Source: Ruminococcus sp. UBA7477
Lineage (GTDB): Bacteria; Bacillota; Clostridia; Oscillospirales; Ruminococcaceae
Assembly (NCBI GenBank): GCA_002479715.1
Contig: DLOT01000019.1
Span: 1-6,805 of the forward strand
Reading direction: 5' to 3'
DNA: 6,805 bases
Made by a program: the position numbers and the translations under genes. Shown piece after piece: positions 1-5,190 of this stretch (positions are counted from its first letter, which is position 1; each line of letters opens with the position of its first letter). The notes below the pieces were generated by a model. That model saw only the letters and a list, made by a program, of their open reading frames with translations, made no database searches and was not told the DNA's origin.

Positions 1-723
1 CGTATCGATATGTCGGAATACATGGAAAAATTCAGTGTCTCCAGACTGATAGGGGCTCCTCCAGGATACGTGGGATATGAAGAAGGCGGGCAGCTGACTG
101 AAGCGGTCAGAAGAAAGCCGTACTCGGTAGTCCTTTTCGATGAGATCGAAAAAGCACACCCGGACGTTTTCAACATTCTTTTGCAGATATTGGAGGACGG
201 CTTTCTGACCGACACGAGCGGCCGCAAGGTGAGCTTTGCGAATACCGTCATCATAATGACCTCAAATCTCGGAACGGGCGACGGCGAAAAGAGCGTCGGC
301 TTTTCAAAGAGGGACGGCGAAGAATACTGTTATACCGACGGGCTTAAAAAATTTTTCTCTCCCGAGCTTCGCGGCAGGATAGATGAGGAGATAGTTTTTT
401 CGCCTCTCGGAGAGGATACCCTGAAGCAGATCGCGGAAAAAATGCTCAAAGGTCTTTGCAAGAGAGCCGAGGATATGAAGATAAAGCTTTCCTGCACGGG
501 CGAGGTCGCCGCAGAGCTGGCAAGAGAGGGAGCCGCTTCGGGGGGCGCAAGAGGAATACGCCGCATAATCACAGCAAAGCTTGAAAATATGCTTTCGGAT
601 TATATCATCTCCAGAAGTATAGAGGGCGGCAGTGACGATCTACGGCTGACAGTCGGAGAGCAGGGCTTCGAGCTGAAACCCGATCTGCCCAGACTTTCAA
701 GCAACGCCACCGAGGCTTCATAG
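1..723 (+). CDS. clpC: ClpC-like Clp ATPase, C-terminal part (5' end outside window)
   Basis: This is the second AAA+ module and C-terminal domain of an HSP100/Clp unfoldase, which threads proteins into the ClpP protease in the cytoplasm. Frame 1 is open from the first base, so the gene begins upstream; the first ATG (10) is internal. In the 240-residue fragment I see the pore loop GYVGYEEGG (22-30), Walker B with VVLFDEIEKAH (43-53), sensor 1 TSN (87-89), an arginine-finger region ending GRIDE (R126) and a sensor-2 motif GARGIRR (182-188). A VGF tripeptide (99-101) lies where ClpC carries its ClpP-docking loop; ClpB lacks this, so ClpC or ClpE is favoured. Walker A and the N-terminal domains are not in the window. 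Two usually conserved spots differ: the family LNRID is RGRID, and GARPLRR is GARGIRR. This suggests a divergent paralogue, but ATPase residues are intact. Family assignment is firm; the exact subtype is less so. Confidence 0.88.
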   Translation, partial: RIDMSEYMEKFSVSRLIGAPPGYVGYEEGGQLTEAVRRKPYSVVLFDEIEKAHPDVFNILLQILEDGFLTDTSGRKVSFANTVIIMTSNLGTGDGEKSVGFSKRDGEEYCYTDGLKKFFSPELRGRIDEEIVFSPLGEDTLKQIAEKMLKGLCKRAEDMKIKLSCTGEVAAELAREGAASGGARGIRRIITAKLENMLSDYIISRSIEGGSDDLRLTVGEQGFELKPDLPRLSSNATEAS

Positions 724-790
724 ACCGTATATATGCGAGAGAAACGCCGCCAGCCAAGCGGCACGACGGGAAAACCGACTATAAACAAGA

Positions 791-819
791 TCGCCGCAAG
801 CTCATATTGCCTGCGGCGA
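791..819 (-). terminator. Likely intrinsic terminator of the minus-strand ABC operon
   Basis: Inverted repeat TCGCCGCA (791-798) and TGCGGCGA (812-819). Read on the minus strand, the stem extends by three more pairs (one G-U) to 11 pairs around a 7-base loop, and is followed by a moderately T-rich stretch (TCTTGTTTAT, 790-781). On the plus strand the extension has an A-C mismatch and the following bases are less T-rich. It therefore fits best as the end of the permease transcript, 28 bases past its stop, though it may also stop clpC transcription because the genes converge. The rest of the 724-847 gap shows only a weak 5-pair hairpin (746-762). Confidence 0.6.
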
Positions 820-847
820 AACTGTTATCTGATTAAAATCCGTGCTT

Positions 848-2398
848 TCAGATCTCTCTGCGGGTAAAGCCGTCCCATGCGATAAGCCAGAAAATGACCA
901 TGTGTACGGCTATGACTCCTATCGCTGCGGTGACCGTCTGATAAAGGAACATTCCACCGCCGTTTGCGATAGAGCGGAGGTCAAGGTTGGCAAAGATAAG
1001 ATATCTTGCCCAGTCCTGATTGACCATCGCCAGCATCGACACGATAGATTTGCCTGCCAGCATACAGAACATACTTATTCCAATGGCAAATGCCGAGCTT
1101 TTCATCAGCGTTGAAACGGCAAACGCCAGCGTTGACATAACGACTATTTCCACACTCGAAAGCAGGTAGCTCTTAATCATATAAACTAAGCCGTTCGTGA
1201 CGAAGATCTCGCCGCCCTCAGCCTTGATATAGTCCGCGCCGATAAGACTGCCGCCGAAGAATATCAGCGAGGTCAGGAAGGCGATAACGAACATTACAGC
1301 CAGCATTATGTAGCCTGTTGATATTACTGTGAAATACTTTGATACAAGTATCTTCCAGCGCTTGACGGGGTTTATTAGCAGGAATTTGATCGTTCCGTTT
1401 GAAAACTCAGACGATACCGAGAGCGACGCTACTACTATAGCGAGCAGTCCTATAAAGGTTATCCCGTATGTCGAGAAGTTGAAGGCGCTCCAGAAGTCAA
1501 GCCCGTTTTCCATGCTGATGCCGTCTGCAACGTTGTATTCAACACCGTGTTCGACAGTATAATTGAAGTAGGCGAGCCGGTTGACAGCCGAGTCGTATTC
1601 TTTCTTGCTTATAAGGCTGCCGGGCTTTTTCTCATAGTCGATCATAGTGCTTTTTATATCGTAGATCTCAAGCAGATCGGTAAACTCGCTGCTGAAATAC
1701 TCTCTGAGGTTCTCAGATGTCCATGGATCGACGCTTTTGCTGTAGTAGACGTTGTTGTCGCGAAGATATCCGTAGAACCAGCAGTCAAGCTCATACTGCG
1801 CAAACCTGTATTCATAGTCGGGCGCAGAGGCGTCGGAGGGCATATTTGCCTTGCACTCCTCAAGCTTCAGATCGTAAAATGCCTTCATATCGTTTGACAT
1901 GACCGCCGCCTCGAGCTTTTTGAACTCCTCCGAGGCCTTGTATTCGCTGTAGTAGTCATCATACAGCTTGTTGACGGCAGCAAGGCATTTATCGCTTTCC
2001 TCGCATTCGCCGTATTCCGACATAGCTTCGGAGTATTTCATATATTCCTCGCTCTGAGAAACGAGGCTCTCGAAATAGGACCAGCTTTCGCCCAGCGCGT
2101 CTGTCAGCGCGACAGTCCGCCAGTCATACATACTTTCCGCGCCCGCCGACTTGGCAAGCTCCAGCGTATCGGTGTAGGCCTTGTCGTAGGGATAATCGCC
2201 GCCCTCATGGTATGTGATCTCATCGTCGATGAGCCAGTCCATGTCTCCCGAATAGCCGCCGTCAACATAATCGACTATCTTGACCAGTGACGGCAGTGCG
2301 ATCGCCGCAAGGATCACCAGGATCAGCATAACTACGGTCGAAGCCCTATGTATGCTCTTGATATATTCGTTTTTAACGAGATTTCTGAACTTACACAA
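848..2398 (-). CDS. ABC-2 type transporter permease with large extracytoplasmic domain
   Basis: A membrane subunit of 516 residues that should pair with the ATPase encoded just upstream to form an exporter. It has one membrane span near the N-terminus (about 20-43), a long, acidic, Tyr-rich region of about 260 residues (about 44-305) predicted outside the membrane, then five spans (about 308-328, 355-384, 405-430, 433-458, 487-508). Between spans 2 and 3 lies the typical ABC-2 cytosolic stretch with EFSNGTIKFLL and NPVKRWKILVSKY. The outside domain has four cysteines (132, 138, 182, 206). The start is a TTG at 2398-2396: it has an AGGAGG site 9 bases upstream, and the next in-frame ATG (codon 24) lies inside the first span. 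The start overlaps the ATPase stop by 8 bases, implying translational coupling. The substrate cannot be read from the sequence. ABC-2 membership is firm; span limits are by eye. Confidence 0.88.
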   Translation of the reverse strand: MCKFRNLVKNEYIKSIHRASTVVMLILVILAAIALPSLVKIVDYVDGGYSGDMDWLIDDEITYHEGGDYPYDKAYTDTLELAKSAGAESMYDWRTVALTDALGESWSYFESLVSQSEEYMKYSEAMSEYGECEESDKCLAAVNKLYDDYYSEYKASEEFKKLEAAVMSNDMKAFYDLKLEECKANMPSDASAPDYEYRFAQYELDCWFYGYLRDNNVYYSKSVDPWTSENLREYFSSEFTDLLEIYDIKSTMIDYEKKPGSLISKKEYDSAVNRLAYFNYTVEHGVEYNVADGISMENGLDFWSAFNFSTYGITFIGLLAIVVASLSVSSEFSNGTIKFLLINPVKRWKILVSKYFTVISTGYIMLAVMFVIAFLTSLIFFGGSLIGADYIKAEGGEIFVTNGLVYMIKSYLLSSVEIVVMSTLAFAVSTLMKSSAFAIGISMFCMLAGKSIVSMLAMVNQDWARYLIFANLDLRSIANGGGMFLYQTVTAAIGVIAVHMVIFWLIAWDGFTRREI

Positions 2399-3368
2399 TT
2401 TGTCCGCCCTCCTGTTCGTTGCTTGTCATTTCTATGAATACATCCTCAAGCTTCTTCTTGGGCTTGAGAGAAACGGTATACAGAAGGACTCCGTTTTCGA
2501 TAAGCATTTTGTTTACGTCAGCAATACCTGCGTTGTCGCTTTCCTTCGGCAGGATAAGCTCCACATCGCCGTTTTCGTTGCAGGATGCGTTATATCCGCT
2601 CAGAAGCGACAGGGTCTTTACGCTGTCGTTCGTTCTGATAACATAGTCCTCGGTCTCGCCCTCGGATGCCGCCAGCAGATCAGCTATCGAGTAGACGCCC
2701 AGCATGACGCCCTTTGAAATAACGCCGACCCGGTCGCACATAAGCTCCATTTCGCTCATCAGATGGCTTGAAACGATAACGCAGACGCCCTCCTTGTGAG
2801 CGAGGTTTTTTAAGATATCGCGCAGATCCTTTATTCCCGCAGGGTCAAGACCGTTTGTCGGCTCGTCGAGAATAAGCACCTTCGGGTGATGGAGGATCGA
2901 CTGTGCCACTCCGAGCCTCTGCCGCATACCGAGGGAGTATTTGGATATCTTTTCGTTGATCCTGTTGGTCAGCCCGACAAGCTCCGCGACCTCATCGATG
3001 CGCTCCTTGGTTATGCCGCTTCTCATCCTGCCGTAGTGCCACAGATTCTGATAGCCTGTCAGGTTTTTATACATCTCCGGGTTTTCAACTATGCCGCCGA
3101 CATTGTTCATTGCCTTTTCAAAGTTTTTTACAACATTGTTTCCGCAGATAGAGACCTCGCCGCTGTCTATCGAGAGCAGGCCGACTATCATCTTTATGGT
3201 AGTCGTCTTTCCGGCGCCGTTCGGCCCGAGAAATCCGAATACCTCGCCCTCATAGGCGTCAAAGGTGATGTCGTGAAGAATGTGGCGTTTGCCTATTGTC
3301 TTGTTCAGATCTTTTATGGATACAGCCGCCCGCTTTTCGGGGGCTGTGCTTATCATGGTTTCGCTCAA
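2391..3368 (-). CDS. ABC transporter ATPase, BcrA/LanF-like (E-loop type)
   Basis: Nucleotide-binding subunit of 325 residues, energising the permease that follows. Motifs in order: Walker A GPNGAGKTT (48-56), signature YSLGMRQRLGVA (144-155), Walker B VLILDEP (164-170), D-loop GLDP (173-176) and switch His in SSH (200-202). Where most ABC ATPases have the Q-loop Gln, this one has Glu95 in GGIVENPEMYKNLTG. That substitution is known from BcrA and the lantibiotic-immunity LanF proteins, so peptide-antibiotic export or resistance is a reasonable but unproven guess. After the core (about residue 220) comes a C-terminal domain of about 100 residues, common in this group. The start is a TTG at 3368-3366 with an AAAGGAGG site 8 bases upstream; an ATG four codons later would be 20 bases away. 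It lies 21 bases after the 212-residue gene and overlaps the permease by 8 bases. Confidence 0.93.
   Translation of the reverse strand: MSETMISTAPEKRAAVSIKDLNKTIGKRHILHDITFDAYEGEVFGFLGPNGAGKTTTIKMIVGLLSIDSGEVSICGNNVVKNFEKAMNNVGGIVENPEMYKNLTGYQNLWHYGRMRSGITKERIDEVAELVGLTNRINEKISKYSLGMRQRLGVAQSILHHPKVLILDEPTNGLDPAGIKDLRDILKNLAHKEGVCVIVSSHLMSEMELMCDRVGVISKGVMLGVYSIADLLAASEGETEDYVIRTNDSVKTLSLLSGYNASCNENGDVELILPKESDNAGIADVNKMLIENGVLLYTVSLKPKKKLEDVFIEMTSNEQEGGQIV
2396..2413 (-). promoter_or_regulatory. Ribosome binding site and TTG start of the permease
   Basis: On the minus strand AGGAGG (2413-2408) stands 9 bases before a TTG codon (2398-2396). This decides the unusual start: the TTG lies inside the end of the ATPase gene, whose last codons and TAA (2393-2391) overlap it in another frame. 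Confidence 0.75.
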
Positions 3369-3384
3369 TGTGTTTGCCTCCTTT
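3366..3384 (-). promoter_or_regulatory. Ribosome binding site and TTG start of the ABC ATPase
   Basis: On the minus strand AAAGGAGG (3384-3377) is followed after 8 bases by TTG (3368-3366). The first in-frame ATG (3356-3354) is 20 bases from the site, too far for normal initiation, so TTG is the preferred start. Confidence 0.75.
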
Positions 3385-3389
3385 GCCTG

Positions 3390-4028
3390 TTAATACATCT
3401 GAGAGTAGAAATAGTCCGCGCCGACTATTTTCCACTCGCCGTCGTCCTTATACATCTGCAAGTTGCCCTCGTAGCTGTATTCCCAGAGCTTATCAGGCGA
3501 AAGCTCCTGCCAGAAGTTGGTTAACTCCGCCATACCGAAAAAAAACGGCGTCTGCGTGCCGCAAAGCTGGTAGGTCACTTTAACGCTGACCGTTGCGCCT
3601 GATGCACCGTTTTTCTTTATCTTGGTTACGACGACATCGCAGGAGGCAGAAGAGATATAGCCCGACGGGGGATTTTCCGAGTATCCCGAGATTCCGGAAA
3701 GGTAGTCCTTTTTTGTGGAATAGTAGTTTGGAGTGGTCGGGCTTTTGTTGTAGTCATCTATGAAGTCAGACTGCATCCAGTATTTTTCGACGACCTCCCG
3801 TGCCGCATCTTCACGCATTTTCGCGCTTGCGGAGTCATTCGCATCGGTACTTGACGAAACCGAGCATTGCAGTATTTCGGACGCGTAGCTTTTGACCGTC
3901 TGCTCGATGATGTCCCTCTCGTGGTTTTTAAAGCGGCTTGAGCTGTAGGATATGTATCCGGCAAAAACTATTATCGCCGCCAGCCCGAGAACGATCCCGC
4001 GGTTTATCCGCCGAAGCCTTAGTTTCAT
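3390..4028 (-). CDS. Membrane-anchored extracytoplasmic protein of unknown function, first gene of ABC operon
   Basis: I do not recognise a named family. The 212-residue protein has a short basic N-terminus (MKLRLRRINR), one hydrophobic segment (about 11-28) acting as signal-anchor, and the rest predicted outside. There is no lipobox Cys. Residues about 36-90 look helical; residues about 128-206 alternate like beta strands (DVVVTKIK, ATVSVKVTYQL, EGNLQMYKDDGEWKIVGADY). The closing DGEWKIVG is typical of NTF2-like or similar alpha+beta cone folds; this is an impression, not a proven domain. An upstream extension to 4079 is open, but the chosen ATG has CGGAGG (4042-4037) exactly 8 bases before it, while the ATG two codons earlier is only 2 bases from it, and the longer start would overlap the -10 element. 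It is first in the operon with the ATPase and permease, so it may be a substrate-contacting or immunity-type accessory. Its C-terminus resembles that of the divergent zinc-ribbon protein. Confidence 0.8.
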   Translation of the reverse strand: MKLRLRRINRGIVLGLAAIIVFAGYISYSSSRFKNHERDIIEQTVKSYASEILQCSVSSSTDANDSASAKMREDAAREVVEKYWMQSDFIDDYNKSPTTPNYYSTKKDYLSGISGYSENPPSGYISSASCDVVVTKIKKNGASGATVSVKVTYQLCGTQTPFFFGMAELTNFWQELSPDKLWEYSYEGNLQMYKDDGEWKIVGADYFYSQMY

Positions 4029-4042
4029 TTGCATTACCTCCG
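4029..4042 (-). promoter_or_regulatory. Ribosome binding site deciding the start of the 212-residue protein
   Basis: CGGAGG (4042-4037, minus strand) with an 8-base spacer to the ATG at 4028-4026. The alternative ATG at 4034-4032 would leave only 2 bases, and the leftmost possible ATG lies inside the promoter, so the shorter protein is preferred. Confidence 0.75.
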
Positions 4043-4061
4043 TAATTAATTTATCCATTGA

Positions 4062-4090
4062 ATTATAGCACGACCACAAAATGCTGTCAA
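4062..4090 (-). promoter_or_regulatory. Consensus sigma-A promoter of the ABC operon, with extended -10
   Basis: Minus strand: TTGACA (4090-4085), a 17-base spacer, then TATAAT (4067-4062), both perfect hexamers, plus TG one base before the -10 (extended -10). Expected start of transcription is near 4055, giving a leader of about 27 bases before the 212-residue gene. A promoter this close to consensus is expected to be strong unless repressed; its -35 is one arm of the inverted repeat at 4085-4104. Confidence 0.85.
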
Positions 4091-4104
4091 CCGCGTTCTT
4101 GACA
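4085..4104. repeat. Inverted repeat formed by the two divergent -35 elements; possible operator
   Basis: TGTCAA (4085-4090), 8 bases, TTGACA (4099-4104): a perfect 6-base dyad. Each arm is the -35 hexamer of one of two divergent promoters. The symmetry could be a simple result of two consensus -35 boxes, or it could also serve as a binding site for a dimeric regulator of both units. The sequence alone cannot separate these. Confidence 0.5.
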
Positions 4105-4127
4105 AAGCGGAGAATATAGGCTAAACT
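4099..4127 (+). promoter_or_regulatory. Probable promoter of the zinc-ribbon protein gene
   Basis: TTGACA (4099-4104), 17-base spacer, TAAACT (4122-4127): perfect -35, 4 of 6 in the -10. Transcription would start near 4134, giving a leader of about 90 AT-rich bases before 4226. That leader holds no convincing riboswitch or terminator; a 5-pair hairpin (GAAAT/ATTTC, 4168-4182) is too weak to call. Confidence 0.55.
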
Positions 4128-4225
4128 AATAGTGACAGCTTTTTTGGGCTGAGATTATGATAACACCGAAATCTTAAATTTCAAGAGTGGTAAAGCTTAA
4201 TTAATTCTTAATATATGAGGTAACG

Positions 4226-4951
4226 ATGATGACAAAGATATGTAAGAGCTGCGGCATGGAGTATTCGGGCGATTTTTGCGAGCATTGCGGCTACGGCAAG
4301 GAGCCAGAGAGAGCCAAGGCATATGACAAGTATAAGTCGAACAGACAGCGCAAGGCGGAAAAAGAGGCTGCCGCGTCAAAGCCGGGCAAGAACGGAAAGA
4401 CCAAAAAGGGAGGAGTCTCTAAGGGGCAGATAGGCGTTATAATCGGGATAGCTGTTTTGACAGTCGGAATAATGGTCTGGTCGCTGTGGCGTGACGGAGT
4501 TATCGGCGCCGGGGATAAGACAGAGCCGATCGTCAGCTATTTTGAGGCTATCGCCGAAAATGACTACGATAAGTATGTCAAAACAATGCCCGAGGCTATT
4601 GCCAAGACATATGATGACTATATGAGCGCAAACGGCCTTTCCGAGGATACGTTCATAAGAGAGAGCTATGCCGATTATACGGAGATATTCGGTCAGGGCT
4701 ACACGGCGGCGGTAAGCTGCGGCGATGAGGAAAAAATGGACGCTGCCGAGATAGATGACGCCGAGCAGCTTTACGAGAAAAACTTCAGCGAGCAGATCTC
4801 TATCAAGGAGGCGTATAAGGTTTCGACAAAGGTCGACTTTTCGGGCAGCGAGAGGTCTGAGACCTATTATTATGACGTCTATGTGGCAAAGATCGGCTTT
4901 CATTGGTATATTCTGAATATAGACGATTACTACGATAATCAGAAGCAGTAA
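4226..4951 (+). CDS. Zinc-ribbon, single-span membrane protein with extracytoplasmic domain
   Basis: The 241-residue protein starts with a zinc ribbon of pattern C-x2-C-x8-C-x2-C (Cys 6, 9, 18, 21), followed by a very basic linker (about 27-66), one membrane span (about 67-88) and an acidic region of about 150 residues predicted outside. The outside part opens with a helical stretch (PIVSYFEAIAENDYDKYVK, 101-119) and ends with a strand-like WYILNIDDYY, as in NTF2-like domains tethered to the membrane; the fold is my inference. Proteins with an N-terminal zinc ribbon plus one span are common in Firmicutes and mostly uncharacterised, so I give no function. Two ATGs stand together (4226, 4229). 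A weak GAGG (4217-4220) is 5 bases from the first and 8 from the second, so the protein may lack the first Met. It is divergent from the ABC operon and may share its regulation. No clear terminator follows before the carA promoter. Confidence 0.85.
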   Translation: MMTKICKSCGMEYSGDFCEHCGYGKEPERAKAYDKYKSNRQRKAEKEAAASKPGKNGKTKKGGVSKGQIGVIIGIAVLTVGIMVWSLWRDGVIGAGDKTEPIVSYFEAIAENDYDKYVKTMPEAIAKTYDDYMSANGLSEDTFIRESYADYTEIFGQGYTAAVSCGDEEKMDAAEIDDAEQLYEKNFSEQISIKEAYKVSTKVDFSGSERSETYYYDVYVAKIGFHWYILNIDDYYDNQKQ

Positions 4952-4971
4952 AAAAACAAAGGATCACCCCC

Positions 4972-5000
4972 TTGACAACCGGGCGGATATGGTATATAAT
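4972..5000 (+). promoter_or_regulatory. Consensus sigma-A promoter of the carAB operon
   Basis: TTGACA (4972-4977), 17-base spacer, TATAAT (4995-5000): both hexamers perfect. Transcription should start near 5007, which gives about 185 bases of leader RNA before carA. A strong constitutive-looking promoter fits control by a downstream attenuator rather than at initiation. Confidence 0.9.
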
Positions 5001-5031
5001 ATCAAGAGTTTAAGGATTGCGGGTGATAACA

Positions 5032-5148
5032 ATGAGGCTTGAGTTTGCTTTTGGAGCTGGGGAGCTTTCCCCAAGGCCCTTTACTTGTTCTTTCCTTTTT
5101 TCTCCCGCCCTTTTTGTTGTCGATAGTATTTCTGACGCTTTACGGTGA
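5032..5148 (+). CDS. Putative carAB leader peptide (38 residues), attenuator control
   Basis: A 38-codon reading frame starting ATG at 5032 and stopping with TGA at 5146-5148. Upstream, GGGTGAT (5021-5027) matches the 3' half of the full Shine-Dalgarno consensus AAGGAGGTGAT; aligned this way the core ends 8 bases before the ATG. The frame runs through the whole pyrimidine-rich stretch and gives a Phe, Leu, Ser, Pro-rich peptide (MRLEFAFGAGELSPRPF at its start, FLFSPALFVV later). The stop lies in the apex of the terminator hairpin just before carA. A ribosome reaching it would cover the 5' arm of that hairpin. The peptide has no known family and probably matters only through being translated, as with the E. 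coli pyrBI leader peptide, which also has a Phe-rich segment followed by Pro-Leu. There is no run of Arg codons, which argues against arginine-sensing attenuation. Its reality is inferred from layout and needs testing. Confidence 0.65.
   Translation: MRLEFAFGAGELSPRPFTCSFLFSPALFVVDSISDALR
5058..5073 (+). promoter_or_regulatory. Leader hairpin, possible RNA polymerase pause hairpin
   Basis: TGGGGA (5058-5063), loop GCTT, TCCCCA (5068-5073): a compact 6-pair GC-rich stem with a tetraloop inside the leader reading frame. It lies a few bases before the pyrimidine-rich tract, the place where a pause hairpin would sit in a pyrBI-like attenuator. The hairpin is directly visible; the pausing role is inferred. 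Confidence 0.55.
5081..5120 (+). promoter_or_regulatory. Pyrimidine-rich leader tract, possible UTP/CTP-sensitive pause region
   Basis: Of 40 bases, 24 are T and only 5 are purines; 5088-5106 is 19 pyrimidines in a row, including six T at 5096-5101. In E. coli pyrBI a U-rich leader segment slows RNA polymerase when UTP is low, letting the ribosome catch up. The position between hairpin and terminator here is the same. Confidence 0.5.
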
Positions 5149-5174
5149 CAACCGTTTTCAGCGTCAGTTTTTTT
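5132..5174 (+). terminator. Intrinsic terminator in the carA leader (attenuator)
   Basis: Outer stem CTGACGCT (5132-5139) with AGCGTCAG (5160-5167), inner stem ACGGT (5142-5146) with ACCGT (5151-5155) closed by GACA, followed by seven T (5168-5174). It is a textbook rho-independent terminator, yet it lies after the carAB promoter and only 4 bases before the carA ribosome site (GGAGG, 5179-5183). It must therefore act as a conditional stop. The leader-peptide TGA is in its apex. It could not end the upstream zinc-ribbon transcript alone without also affecting carAB. Confidence 0.9.
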
Positions 5175-5190
5175 ATATGGAGGTATTAAT

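Noticed and set aside
746..762. GCCGC/GCGGC hairpin as terminator of clpC
   Set aside because: Only 5 pairs with a 7-base loop and no T-run after it.
733..867. A 44-codon plus-strand frame after clpC
   Set aside because: No ribosome site, it runs through the terminator hairpin and ends inside the opposite permease gene.
2886..3524. A 212-codon plus-strand frame opposite the ABC ATPase
   Set aside because: It lies antisense to the conserved ATPase motifs, so it is a by-product of codon bias.
4029..4079. Longer N-terminus for the 212-residue protein (17 more residues)
   Set aside because: It would start inside the promoter -10 region, upstream of the expected transcription start, and has no ribosome site.
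4134..4225. Possible riboswitch in the leader of the zinc-ribbon gene
   Set aside because: AT-rich with only a 5-pair hairpin, no terminator-like structure and no recognised conserved core.
4376..4903. A 175-codon minus-strand frame opposite the zinc-ribbon gene
   Set aside because: The plus-strand gene has clear domain structure, promoter and ribosome site; the antisense frame has no recognisable motif.
5007..5130. PyrR-binding loop in the carA leader
   Set aside because: The leader has GAGGCTT and CTGGGGAGC, but neither fits the UCCNGNGAGGYU consensus without an insertion or several mismatches, and no alternative antiterminator pairing with the terminator arms was found.
5032..5148. Arginine-sensing leader peptide
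   Set aside because: Only three scattered Arg codons (2, 15, 38); classic amino acid attenuators have a run of the regulating codon.
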